A DNA stretch of 64,000 nt from Patiria pectinifera (lineage: Eukaryota; Echinodermata; Asteroidea; Valvatida; Asterinidae), in contig CM057135.1 in assembly GCA_029964075.1 (NCBI GenBank), positions 4,759,001-4,823,000 on the forward strand. The letters are read 5' to 3'. Positions 52,956-64,000 of the stretch are shown here, piece by piece. Each line of letters opens with the position of its first letter. Position 1 is the stretch's first letter. A program made the position numbers and the translations under genes. A model generated the notes under the pieces. It worked only from the letters and a program-made list of their open reading frames with translations. It was not told the origin of the DNA and made no database searches.

Positions 52956-55900
52956 TATCTAGATTACGGTGACCATAAGCGAGCGTGTGTATTCCATCCG
53001 GTAAAATGTACCTCTTTGTGTCCAACGGACTCAACGATAGTTTATTTTGAGATACGGTGTAAAGGATGTGATTTTCCGATCTAATGTGAGTCATGGTTTC
53101 GTAATGAGATTTCTTGTTTAAGATGCAGTCGTAATAGTGTCGGTGTTTTAATTTCTTAGAGGTGACCGATTTTGTGACTCCTTGGCTTTTTCAAGTTGAT
53201 GTCAGCAGTTAAAATCGAGTACATTTTAGGTCTTATACAAACAACTTCTTTGATTATTTTACCTCCAAACTCGTCTTTAAATTTACCGATCACTTTCTTA
53301 TTGGTTGGATCGTACAAAGGATGATCCGTCGGATAATTTGAAAGGTCGTATTGTTGCCCGTTTTGCTGCATATCTTTGTATACGTCGTCCGTGTGCACTA
53401 CGAGTACCAAACTGTCTGTATCTGTGTACATCAACCTGATTTTCTCTTTGTACTTGTCTTTCAAATGGTTGTAATAAAAATCGTACATCAGCGTCTTAGA
53501 TAGATCCAAGATACTCACTCCGCAATAGATTGGTTTGTTTAACACGGTTTTAGTCTTGTACTTTTCGACAAATGACAATTTGCATTCTGAAAATGACGTC
53601 GTCGTTTTGTAGCTCGGTTTCTGTATAATTTTTTGGTATTTATCTCGATCGTCATCGTTACTGTCTCTGAGTAGGTAACCGTCAATTCGGTTTCTGACGT
53701 TTTCCATCGTCTTACCAAACACGCTGTTGTTCATCAGTTTAAAAAAGTCTTTCTCAAAATCAGAGGTCGCTTTTGTTCGAAGTTGCGTGTTTTTGTCGAT
53801 GTAAGATGCCATCCAAGGCGCTTGTTTAAATTGCAGCACTCGATGCACCTTTTTAAGTTTCAAGCCGAGTTTGAGATACAACTGCAACGTGACGTAGTGC
53901 AAAACATATTTTTGTTTAGGATTAAGGGTACACGTTAGTTTTTGCACGTTGCTACTAGGTTCGGTATCCAATAATTCGTTTTGATAATCAGACATCCATT
54001 CTTTTGGTATGACAATGTTTTCTGGCGCTAGGGGGTAATCGTTGTGCAGGTCGTGGAGATTGTCCGGGTAATCGAGGTCTACTTCGAAGCAGTAACCGGT
54101 GTTTGACGTTTTCCTGAGAGATAATATCTTGGACTCGGTAAACGTTTTTGTAGACGCCCATTTAAAGTCTTTGTACGGCAGGTATTGACTCATGGCCCAG
54201 CCGTACAGATTGTTTGCATCGAGGTAGGTGATGTAACTCGACGGCTCGTTTGGATTATGGTCGGGTAGGTATTTGTTGTTGGCTTTGTAGTATCTCATAC
54301 CACCCACGCTCGAGATACCACCTCTTTTTGCCTTTTCAAAAAATAAATGTTTGTCTACGTCTTGCAATAGTTCGAGTTTAACTTCCGAGTGTTTTAACAA
54401 GGCATCCCACGACAATCCTGGTGCTGTGTAGTAATTAGCAGGATCTAACGCGTAGTTTGTAATACACGTTTGCCTAAAGTTTTCAAATACGCAAGCCAGT
54501 AATAACGTATCGGTAGTGACGTACAAATCGTGATATTCCCCATGTTTTTAACTTTAAACTCGTTCCACGTCAGTTTAGCTCTGTCGTAGTCCTCTCGCGA
54601 TATATTTTCGTCTTTTAGGCTGCTGTAAAATTGTTCGATAGGGGTAGGCTTGTCTCTTGAAATCTGTCATACGAGTCCATGTATTCATACGGATAAACTC
54701 CTTTTTGTAACAACGAGTCAATGTTTTGACGATGAAAATGTTCTCTGAGTAGTTTAAACGACTCTCTTGGACAAGCTTTAGATAATCTATCCAACGAAGA
54801 CGCCATAAAATTAAACGAGTCTATAAATCGCATATTTCCGATCGAAAACGAAATATACTTTTCCGAATTTCTAGCGATAACTTGTATTTCCTTCTCGTCA
54901 TCGTACTCTGAAATACTCTGCATGATCAAGTGAGCGTCGTAATTTTGCAAATTGTGAAAGACGACCGGTAAATGTGTTAAACCTGGTTTAACTTGTAATC
55001 TTAGATGGAAGTAGGCGTGCGCGGCACCTCTATATCTACCCGTGACGTGGCAGTGATCTCTCACCTTTCTAAATTTGTTGATTTTCTTTTTGCATTCGAG
55101 ACATTTAGACTCGGTAAATCCATTTTTGTTTTCGTACTGATGTTCTTTTATTTGTTTTTCTGTTTTTGGTTTTTTTGGTTTCTGGCACTGACAGTTGCTT
55201 GAGTAATTGGGATAAATTGGTTTCTCGCAAATCCAACACGTGTTTGTTTTATCATGATGTTCTTTAGCTCGCTCGTTAAATTTCATGGGTTGTGGTTTTT
55301 TAAATATGCAATTTATGTCGCTCTGTATTTTTAACATTTTATTGACAAACTTTGATGCGGCATCTTTACCTCTATAAGTCTCTTGATACACATTGGTGCC
55401 GTCGCATCGGACGACAGCTAGCGAATAACCGCTTGCTTTGTGAATGTTTGTCTTTTGTGTGTTGTCCTTTTTATCGTCCGAGTTTTTTCTAATATCGATT
55501 CAAAGTCGGCGTAAACTACAAACGGTGCTTTTTGTTTAAACCTGTAGTTTTTAAATTCTAATATTGGCACATCGTTTTCGTCGACTATCCACTCGTTATT
55601 TACATATTTTCGCTTAGCGGTAGGAAATACAATCTTTGACGGATGTGTATCTATACCGTTACAATCGGTCATGTGTCTATCTAATTTTACTTGCGTTCTA
55701 TAATGACACAGACACCTTCGACAAAAATATTTCTTACTTGTATGTTTTGTAACGTTGTAAATCAATCTCGAAAAATTATTTATCCAGCAGTAGTGATGCT
55801 TGTCGCCGTCAGAAAACAAAAACAGATCGATAGGTCGTGACTCTGGTTTGTAGTTTTTAGACACGTATAACGGATATATTTCTTCCTCATAACCGTATAC

Positions 55901-56902
55901 ATTTATGGTTAAATTATTTTGTCTTTCTATCTTTGGTATCTGGTCGATCGGTGTTGGAAAGTCTACGCCTTTAAATTTGAGTCCGTCGTCTTTGGTGTAT
56001 ACAACAGGTTCTTCTTTATGAATTTTATATTTAGGATCGTTTTTTATGTTATTTTTTACTTTATCCGTATACAAGCCAAGAGCGGCTCTCAAACACCATC
56101 TCAAACACTCGTCGTCTTTGTTTTTAATGTTAATCATCGCCGTTTTCTGTTTGATATATTTTGGTAGGTCAATATAAGAACTACCCCTCACGGGGTTAAA
56201 CCTGTTGATGTTGATATACAACGCCATTATCTTTTTTAAAACCCAACCCGATCCTTGATTCGTATACCTTTCATCCTTTTTAAATAGCTGGTCGATGTCT
56301 TCTTTTAAAACCTGTTTTATTTGACTTTGATTTAAAACGACTCTCTGATCGGTAAAATGTATAGCTTCGATCGTTTCGATCGTACCATCCGGTTTGGTTT
56401 TTTCGTATTTTATTTTGATTGTGAGCTCCATTTTTAAACCTCTTAGCTCTCTCAATTCTGACTTGATTTTATTTACAATTTGATCTTTGTGCGTATCAAA
56501 AAATCTGACTAAATCGTCGTTAAAAAGTCTAGGAATCAGTTCCCAGTTTCTAAAGTTGTTTCTAAATCTTCTCGTCGCTCTGAACTCAGCCTCTTGAAAA
56601 TCTTCGGGTTGCCTAGAGTTTTGAATCGCCGAGATTAAATCTTTTTTCAACAATCGACCTTTATAACCCGACGGGTTATATTCTAGATCATAATTGTCTA
56701 CAATCTGTTTGAGCTCATGTAGCTTCTTTTTCCTCAAGTTTCTAAATTGAGCTTCGTATTTTTTTATCCCGTTGATGTAGACTTTACGCGTAAGAGCAAC
56801 ATTTTGATTGTACGGTACATTATATCGCTGGACGTAATCGCGCAGCGTGGCTTTATTCCATCTAGAAAATCCCTTAACGATTGGCCTAATCATATCCATC
56901 AT
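52948..56902 (-). pseudogene. POLB: DNA polymerase B, four 1-bp deletions (P2)
   Basis: Open pieces of 494, 258 and 456 residues. Relative to P1, single bases are missing near 55,490 (A run after the ExoI motif), 54,641, 54,540 (G run) and 53,190 (A run). All catalytic motifs survive in the fragments, but no full-length product is possible. The lesions fall mostly in homopolymers, consistent with neutral decay after insertion (sequencing error would be an alternative). Confidence 0.9.
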
Positions 56903-57715
56903 TTATATATATCAATATATTTTTTTTTAAATTTTTTTAAGAGGTCAGACGTTTGGATTTATAAGCAATCAGACTCACCGGCTTGTGAGAGATATATTGA
57001 CATTTTGGCGCTTCATACCTTTTTGCTCATTTTATACTACCCATACCATCGGCGCTCCATACATGACACAGTCACATCACACAAAAGACTTGCGACCCCG
57101 TTCTAGTTCGATCATGACTGTGCACTGAAATATGCAAGGTAACCGACCGTGAACAGCCTATTGTACTCGGGTTGAATAGCCCGTCACTAAATTTAGCTTT
57201 AGAAATTTCCAGAAAAATCTTTCGCAATTCAGTAGGCCTATTTCTGTCTGTTGTGCAATTCAGTATTTCAGCGTCATTTCAACATGATATGTCGATCGGT
57301 ACAGACGTCTACGCTCAACGTGCAGTCACCAGCCAAAAGGTAAATTGTTTTTAACATTAAAGTCTGGCAATAATGTAGGTTTTCATATTGATTTTGTTCT
57401 CTAAAAAAACAACCTATACTACACAATCACTAAAAGTCTAGCCACCCATTAGTGTGTGTGATGTTTTTGATCAAACATTGAGTGTAAATGCTTTTTCCAC
57501 TTGTAATATTTTCAGATGATGACCCCATCGCAACCTGTGAAAAAGAGGATATGCTGCTTTATAACTTTGCGTCGGGTTTATCGCACAAGCAAGATTTTTC
57601 AAGTACCGCTAATACCATTTTTAAGTGTAAAAACCTCGAGATATTTCTTATAAAGTAACTTAAAAGTGTACCATTTTGATATATCTATTATGATATAAAA
57701 ATTGACCAAAACGCT
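56903..57715. promoter_or_regulatory. P2 leader region upstream of POLB
   Basis: Counterpart of 21,880-22,661. No gene; conserved blocks include the tgcagtcaccagccaaaaggta and aaaacaacctatact areas. Same AT-only tract before the POLB ATG. Confidence 0.45.
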
Positions 57716-57728
57716 TACTCATACTTCT

Positions 57729-57955
57729 CCTCTAACTGTAATAAGTTTCATCGATAAGAATGATGTCATCAGTATTATTAGCAAAGGAAGCTTGCTTCCC
57801 CTCTAACTGTGATAAATTTCATCGTTAAGAATGAAGTCATCAGTATTATTAGTAAAGGGAAGCTTGCTTCCCCTCTAACTGTAAATTAAGTTTCATCGAT
57901 AAGAATGATGTCATCAGTATTATTAGCAAAGGGAAGCTTGCTTCCCCTCTAACTG
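57729..57955. repeat. P2 subterminal hairpin minisatellite (71-74-bp units)
   Basis: Units start at 57,729, 57,800, 57,872 and 57,946 (cctctaactgt). Each contains the near-palindrome gggaagcttgcttccc and gatgtcatcagtattatta. Unrelated in sequence to the P1 array, although both carry a perfect hairpin per unit and a gatgtcatc/gacatcatc word. Confidence 0.8.
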
Positions 57956-58289
57956 TAAGTTAAGTTTCTCTGGTTTATAAATTATATTTTGTTAAAGTTA
58001 CATGTGTTTTAATAAAGTTAAAACTTTGTTTTGTAAACCTAAGAAAACGCTGTTTGTTTATTTATTTGTAAGTATTGATAGAGGGCGCACCAGTCGCTGT
58101 GAGTCTGTGTTGAGATCTCCAAGAGGGTGACTGTAAATATGAAGAGTCTGGTCTGATTTCGAGACTGAGATATTGAGAGGGGGAGATCTATTTGGGAAGA
58201 AAAAAGGGGTGGGGTGGGAGTGGTGGGGATGGGGAGGGGGTGGAGGAGGGGGATCATAGGGGTGGGGAGGGGTAAAGTCTGGTACCTGT

Positions 58290-58546
58290 CCCCCACTTAT
58301 AATATAACAACTCGGAGAGAAAAAAGATATATTTGGGGAGCTAGAGGGGAGATATATTTGGGGAGGGAGACAGATATATTGGGGGAGGGATCTATTTGGG
58401 GGCGGGGATCATTGGAAAGGGATGGGTACAATGGGAGGGGCAGAGACGGGGGAGGGGGTAAAGTCTGGTACCCTGGCTTCTCCCCATTGGCCCTGTACTA
58501 CCCCCAGACCTATGGCAATGTCTGGAATCCCCCACTAATACCTACT
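58290..58546. repeat. P2 right TIR
   Basis: Inverse of 42,688-42,946, ending ccccactaatacctact. Just inside it lies the internal TIR-like duplicate (58,150-58,289) also seen in P1. Confidence 0.9.
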
Positions 58547-59720
58547 CTTGTTAATGGAGTATTTGGAACTGTAAATGAAATTGTTGTATTAGCTAATGAT
58601 CGTGAGCAGTCACCTAAGTTGATCAAAGTAAAATTTGACAATGAGAATATTGGATCCAAATTGAAACAAACTTCCTCTCTTAATGATAGAGATGCCGTTG
58701 GTATTGAAATGGTAGAAGAAAACTTGAATAAACAGTGTGTCCGACATCAGTTTCCACTCAAGATAGCTTGGGCATGTACAGCTCACAAGGTTCAAGGTAT
58801 GAGTTTGGAAAAGGCAGTTGTAAATCTGAATCATACATTTTCAGCAGGACAAGCTTATGTTAGTTTGAGTAGAGTTGTTTCACTGAATGGTCTTGTGATC
58901 GAAGGCTTCGATCAGAAGTACATTTATTGTAATGAGGCAGTAGCTGATGCAATGACTAAAATGGCATCGTATATTGAGGAGTCTGATGAAAAGGGAAGCA
59001 ATAAAGTAGGTGATGAAAATGAAATAAAGGGTGATTTACCAGAATGTTTTAGCACAAGCATTGCAATGCATAATATTCAAGGACTCCAGGCACATTTAAT
59101 GGATTTAAGAACTAACAATGAAATGATGTCGTGTGATTTCATTTGCCTGACAGAAACATGGACTGACAGAAACTTTGAGTGTGATATGGATATGAGTGAT
59201 TATAAATGGTATCATCAGCCAAGAAGTATGTCTTATGATAACTCCAGTCATGTGGCATGTATGTTGAAAGAACAGTGTCATGGCGGTGTAGCTGTGTGTG
59301 GCAAAAAGGACAGAGTGTTCAGTAGGATAAATTTGCCCATTAACAATCTTGAATACATCGCATTTGAGTTACATGTAATTTCAAACGAGTCATTACCAGC
59401 AGTTGTTGTTATACTTTACCGACCATCGTCATATACATTAAAGGAATTTGTAAAGGCGCTTGAAATATTGCTGAGTGAGATACACAAGATTTCAAACAAG
59501 TGCATCGTTATGGGTGATTTTAATGAAGATATCATAAAAAAAGAATCTTGTGTGAAGAAGTTGATGCAAAATCATGGATATGTTCATTGTGTAAGTGATG
59601 CAACAACTGAAAAAAGGCACTTTACTTGACCATGTTTATGTGAGAAATATAGATTGTATTGATGTTCAAATTAGTCCAACTTACTATAGCTACCACGAAG
59701 CAGTTATTATTCGGTTGTGA
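58547..59720 (+). pseudogene. Helentron helicase C-end and EEP endonuclease
   Basis: After the second cttgt copy the helicase resumes (LVNGVFGTVNEIVVLAND). It includes the conserved helicase end motifs WACTAHKVQGMSLEKA and AYVSLSRV. An endonuclease/exonuclease/phosphatase domain follows from about 59,050: HNIQGLQAHLMDLRTN, DFICLTETW, VVVILYRPSS and VMGDFNEDI (about 59,512). One extra A near 59,612 shifts the frame. After it LLDHVYVRNIDCIDVQ and a final SYHEAVIIRL-type end are readable up to a stop at 59,718-59,720. The upstream open frame that enters from the Polinton TIR is accidental. Confidence 0.85.
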
Positions 59721-59895
59721 CTTTATTAATGAATTAGTTTGTATTGTTCAATTTTGAAACATGCTTTGATAGTATTGTGAGTGTTTTCAGTAATACTGCA
59801 CATTATGAATTTGCAAACAGACAAGAAAATAAACTTGTCAGCTGTAAAGTGAAATGAAATTGTAAGAGAAAAAAAAACAATTTGCAAATAGTTCT

Positions 59896-60468
59896 GTAAA
59901 CCAGAAGGATAAATAATCGTGTAAACCAGACGGATAAATAGTCGTGTAAAGCAGACAAATCAATAGTTGTATAAACCAGACAGATCAATAGTCGTGTAAA
60001 GCAGACAGATCAATAGTCGTGTAAAGCAGACGAATAAATAATCGTGTAAACCAGAAGGATAAATAGTCGTGTAAAGCAGACAAATCAATAGTTGTGTAAA
60101 CCAGACAGATCAATAGTCGTGTAAAGCAGATGGATCAATAGCGTGTAAACCAGACGGATCAATAGTCGTATAAACCAGATGGATCAATAGTCGTATAAAG
60201 CAGACTGATCAATAGTCGTGTAAACCAGACGGATCAATAGTCATGTAAACCAGACGGATCAATAGTCATGTAAACCAGATGGATCAATAGTCTTGTAAAC
60301 CAGACGGATCAATAGTCGTGTAAACCAGATGGATCAATAGTCGTGTAATGCAGACGGATAAATAGTCGTGTAAACAAAATGGATCAATAGTCGTGTAAAG
60401 CAGATGGATCAATAGTCGTGTAAACCAGACGGATCAATAGTCGTGTAAACCAGATTGATCAATAGTTG
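59896..60468. repeat. 25-bp minisatellite, about 23 units
   Basis: Consensus gtaaaccagacggatcaata plus gtcgt, with scattered substitutions (ccaga/gcaga, gatc/gata). It lies 175 bp after the Helentron coding end, where the element's 3' tail should be. Several marine-invertebrate Helitron-like elements are known to carry minisatellites. Confidence 0.9.
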
Positions 60469-60696
60469 ATATGATATCCACCCACTGTGAAAAGTTGGGG
60501 GGGGGGGGGGGGGCGGGCTTGTGACCCCCATGCCCCACTGATTGACGCCCATGGTTTAATGTTTTAAAGGTAAGACACAAGTAGGTGTAAGTGGTAAATT
60601 AATTATTATTCAATTGTTTTTGATGGACAAGGTAGTTATCAGCCATGCAACTTGCAGCGGCCATTTATCTCTGTTTCTGTTCTATAACAAGTGGTT
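60469..60696. other. poly-G tract and spacer, no gene
   Basis: G run at 60,497-60,513, then cccactgattgacgcccatgg, which resembles the inverse of the repeat edge at 5280. Confidence 0.4.
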
Positions 60697-61180
60697 AAAA
60701 TGCGTTAGAACATGGTTGTTGATGATGACCAGAACAGAAGGGGATTGAGGGCCACTATCCACAATCGGACTCGGACCAATATTAAACATTCATTTATAAC
60801 TGCTTGGTTGCACTATTATCAACATTTACACAAACATGTACATGTATAAATACATTTTTTCTAATCAAAGTCTCTGCAAAAGTGTTGAAATCTTCAGTGA
60901 TGTGTTTACGGCATCTTCAGATCAGACGACTTATTAGGGGTGCATCTACTCGGTACACTGCATACTTGATGTGCTCAGCATTCCACCTTATACATGTACC
61001 GTACAAGATCACTTCAGTAATTTAACAGTGAGTGGCACATGTTGCATGTGGATTGTTTTGTCTGCATGTGTCACAATTGCCATTTTTAAACAGAAGTCTT
61101 CATCATAACGGACTATGATGTTTCAGTGGATGGTTTAGACCACCCACACACCAGCAATGCACTCACAACTAGTCAATAGC
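60697..61180. repeat. duplicated segment, copy A
   Basis: Shares long blocks with 61,829-62,270 (catggttgttgat, gaccagaacagaa, ggactcggaccaatatta, tttataactgcttgg, ctattatcaaca). The copies are about 1.13 kb apart in direct orientation and clearly diverged, so the duplication is old. A degenerate repeat (ccaaccaagcc, gatgtca-type words) follows to about 61,450. Confidence 0.75.
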
Positions 61181-61828
61181 ATTCTTCAATTTTCCAATTT
61201 TCTGTTCTTTGGCCCATTATAGCATGACTGATGTCAAGGACCAATTATCACCTGTCATCCAAGTGTGAGTGCTCTGAGCGATCTATTCCATCACTGATGT
61301 CAGCCACTTCCATCACCCGCCAACCAAGCCAGAATTCTGCGAGTCACCTCGTGGATCACTGATGTCACAGGCTACTATTCCCTGTCAACCAAACCTGAGT
61401 ACTATAAGCCATCTCTTGTACCGCTCTGAAGCTTCAAGAGATGACTGCCTCATTTGTTTGAAGCTGTCTGTTGGAACTATTTGCACATTCCAAGTTTTTA
61501 AAGGTAAGATACAATTACGGTTGACTCTTGTTACTACAAACTTAGCCGGACATAGCAAAAAATGATTGTTACAAGAGAATTTTATTAAGCGAGTGCCAGT
61601 CTCATTCATTGTGCACGTAAATGCATGATTATAGGACCGAGGCTTTAGGTTTGCTATGACAGTGTTTTAATCAACAACAGTCTACTCTAGGTGTAGCTAT
61701 AAATACATTATCATTCGCACTGTTTTATAACCTAATTGTTTCATGTACATTGTGTGAGCACTTAGGCACACATGAAAAGTGATGCTAAAAGTGTGCTGAA
61801 AAGCAGTTGTAAACAATATGGTAAGAAT

Positions 61829-62270
61829 TAGTTAGAGCATGGTTGTTGATAATGACCAGAACAGAAAGGGATCAAGGGTCACTATTGACAACTGGACTCG
61901 GACCAATATTACAAATCACATTTATAACTGCTTGGCTACACTATTATCAACACTTACATGTATAGATTAAAAAAAATGTAATCAAAATCCTTTAAAAAAA
62001 AGGTGCTGAAATCGTCACTGATATGCTTACTGTATTTTCAGATCAGGTTACTTATAGAGTGTGCTTCTGCCTTGCATGCTCACCATTCTACCTTACACAA
62101 GATCACTTCAATGCTTCTCCTAAGCTGAGTGGCATGTGCATGCACTTTGTTTTGTGAGCATGTACTACAGTGTGCAGTTTTAAACAAGTCTTTATCCTTG
62201 CTGACTGATATTTAAATGGCTGGATCAGACGACCCAGGCATGGGTAATGGGCTCTCAACTGGTCAATAGC
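61829..62270. repeat. duplicated segment, copy B
   Basis: Second copy of the segment at 60,697-61,180, ending at the same tcaatagc word. Confidence 0.75.
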
Positions 62271-62394
62271 AGTGCACGTCTGAGGCATATATAAATACAT
62301 GTTGGACATTAATATCTCTGACGGTTTCTTTTCAACTAATGAAACTGCTATTTACATACTTTTTTTCTAATTTTGTGTTGTTAAGCTTTAACTG

Positions 62395-62880
62395 CGATGT
62401 CAAGTAAGACTAATCGGCTGCCATCCAAGCCCGAGTTGTGTCAGCCACCGCTTGTGCCTCTGCGATGTTGAAAGCTACTAGTCACCTGTCATCCAAGCCC
62501 AACTACACTTTGTTGTAATACTAATCAACTGTCATCCAAGCCGAAGCTCTTTGGGTCACCTGTTACACCACTCTATGTGATGTCTGAGGCTGCTAATCAC
62601 CGGCCATCCAAGCCCGAGTTCTGTCAGCCACCTTTTGCATGACTGTCATGTCTGAGGCTACTTATCACCTGCCGAGAAACCTGACTTATGTATGTGGCCT
62701 CATATATGCTTACTGAAATGCCAAAGCCTTGATTGTATCTGACGATCTGCCATGCAAGCTTGACTTTTGTGAACAACCTCTTCTATGACTGTGATGTCAA
62801 GGCTACATATAATTTGTCCTACTATCCCAGTTATTGTGAGCCACCTCTTGAATAAATGTGATTATTCAAGGCTACTAATT
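62395..62880. repeat. degenerate tandem array, about 60-80-bp units
   Basis: Repeats the theme gctactaatcacctgtcatccaagcccgag, then gtcagccacc, then tgtgatgtc. At least five diverged units are recognisable, with related units after copy A at 61,225-61,450. Not coding: all frames contain stops. Confidence 0.65.
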
Positions 62881-64000
62881 TCTAATCAAATATTGTGCAG
62901 TTAAAGACTATTATGGTTATGTGCACATTATCCTTGAAATCTGCGGTCACACTAAATAGAAACTCAGTTTGAATATGGATGTTCATTTGTAAAGGTTTAA
63001 ATGTAAATTCCCTTTGAGGGCAATTCCATAAATTTGGACATGTCAGACACTTTTATGACCTGCTGTTGGAAAAGTGTTATGTGATACGTCACTTTTAATG
63101 GGTAGAAAACAATTGCTGACCAAACTAACATATCACCACCTTAATCACCTTGTACATATACTTCATGTGGTCGGACGTATGTTGTATTTTATGTAATTGC
63201 CCAAAACAGGAAAAATGCAGTGAAAAAAATGCTTTATGTTCCTAAGTTTTGTGATAAGAAATAATTCTAATCTAAAGTTTTCATAGAAAAGTTGGAGCGT
63301 TATTTACTTGCTGACTCGTGTTGTGTACTCTGAAGTATGTAGATAATTATCTCAAATTACAATTCATTTTGCTTCCTCCAACGAATACTGTCAGACATTT
63401 GTTCAACCATAGCTGTGTACATCCAACCTTGCGTTATTTGTTCTTGGTTAGTGAAATGCAAATAAATAATATTGAATTGCAATGAATTGTACTTGTTATA
63501 TTTTATTACTTTGTATCATTCACAGCACAAAAAGTTTCCTTCAGCTCTTGCCTGGCAAATTTAAATGCTTTTCACTACCACAGACTTTCTCTAAAGGAAT
63601 GGACACATAACCTCTAAAGCCCGTTATAAAATATATACACCAGTGAAATGAAGTCCTCTCAAAATTAGCAGAAAAACCTTGCATGCTTCATATATTTATC
63701 AAATCCGATAAATTTTTACAATGTAGGCAACAGCCATGCAAAAATAGAAATGTGTTTGTGGACAAACACAAGCTGTTTCAAACATTTAGCGATTTGAAAA
63801 TCCACATTTAATATGATATCACGTGACACATGATGACATCATAACGAAAATCATCAGAACTATCTTCGGCTGCTGGTGTAAGTGTCTGCTAAATGTAAAG
63901 TCAATCAGATATATGAAAGTGCCAAAGTGTAACGTTTGAAGAAAAACATGTACAAAACCAATGGGAGAAAAATGCATCTTAAATGTTACGTAACCTGACA
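62881..64000. other. AT-rich, no gene seen
   Basis: No open frame, RNA or repeat of note was recognised in this stretch. Confidence 0.4.

Larger units (their letters stand above)
42688..58546 (-). mobile_element. Polinton/Maverick copy 2 (P2), 15.9 kb, opposite orientation
   Basis: Same family and gene order as P1 but inverted relative to it, inserted in the Helentron helicase. Integrase, 140-aa, 187-aa, 80-aa, 467-aa, 216-aa and TFIIB-like genes are open. POLB (four shifts), ATPase, capsid N-terminus, 127-aa, coiled-coil and 393-aa genes are broken. Confidence 0.95.
18432..59720 (+). mobile_element. decayed Helentron (Helitron2) split by two Polintons
   Basis: Three plus-strand blocks (18,432-20,936; 36,718-42,687; 58,547-59,720) form one colinear Helentron coding region. 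Order: PHD finger, C76-like peptidase, OTU, basic repeats, DUF6570-like, HUH Rep, PIF1 helicase, EEP endonuclease. A Rep-helicase with a C-terminal AP-like endonuclease defines Helentrons. The gaps are exactly two Polintons plus 5-bp duplications, and across the first gap the reading frame continues if the Polinton and one duplication copy are ignored. Several internal stops and 1-bp shifts show the element is dead. Outer termini were not found; the given limits are those of the coding region. Confidence 0.9.

Noticed and set aside
58214..59629. 471-codon open frame that starts in the Polinton TIR and runs into the Helentron helicase and endonuclease
   Set aside because: The TIR part is a strand-biased repeat that happens to lack stops; only the part after 58,547 is coding homology. 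No evidence of a functional fusion.
1..64000. CRISPR array or prokaryotic operon
   Set aside because: Tandem repeats lack unique spacers, and spliced exons, SINE/MITE content and Polinton/Helentron genes indicate animal nuclear DNA.

Overview
Organism and evidence. The window reads as nuclear DNA of an animal, most likely a marine invertebrate. It holds a spliced minus-strand gene with consistent splice phases, a tRNA-derived SINE, hAT-type and other MITEs, and large DNA transposons (Polinton/Maverick and Helentron). Frequent TAGGCCTA-like and GTACATGTAC-like words are compatible with a deuterostome such as an echinoderm, but that assignment is a weak inference.

Layout. (1) 1-18,431: host-like DNA with a spliced minus-strand gene whose promoter is near 11.7 kb. 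Five coding exons (8582 to 3252) join with matching phases and look like an OB-fold/RPA-like protein; the gene leaves the left part without a visible end. Its introns are full of MITEs, a SINE and palindromes. A possible plus-strand first coding exon lies at 14,776-14,865. (2) 18,432-59,720: a decayed Helentron (Helitron2-type rolling-circle transposon) on the plus strand. In order it encodes a basic region with a PHD finger, a UL36/C76-like cysteine peptidase-like domain, an OTU domain, an 18-residue basic repeat, a DUF6570-like Cys-rich domain, a HUH Rep domain, a PIF1-type helicase and an EEP (AP-like) endonuclease. (3) Two Polintons of the same family split this Helentron: P1 at 20,937-36,717 and P2 at 42,688-58,546. 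They lie in opposite orientation, each flanked by a 5-bp target duplication (ggacg; cttgt). (4) 59,721-64,000: a 25-bp minisatellite, a duplicated segment of about 0.45 kb and degenerate tandem repeats, with no gene seen.

Polinton gene content. In the order of P1: protein-primed DNA polymerase B; convergent integrase; a small membrane protein; double jelly-roll major capsid-like protein; packaging ATPase; two small proteins that overlap in different frames; an 80-residue membrane protein; a coiled-coil/PT-rich membrane protein; a convergent 467-residue protein; a 393-residue putative virion protein; a 216-residue membrane protein; a convergent TFIIB-like protein. No adenovirus-type cysteine protease is recognisable. 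Together these form a virus-like set for replication, integration, packaging and capsid formation, with short AT-rich promoter-like spacers shared by divergent genes.

State of the copies. Both Polintons carry different lesions. P1 has an intact polymerase, capsid and ATPase but a frameshifted integrase; P2 has an intact integrase but a polymerase with four frameshifts and a frameshifted ATPase and capsid N-terminus. Against this background of near identity, two genes contain islands of strong divergence between copies. These islands are the most unusual signal in the window.
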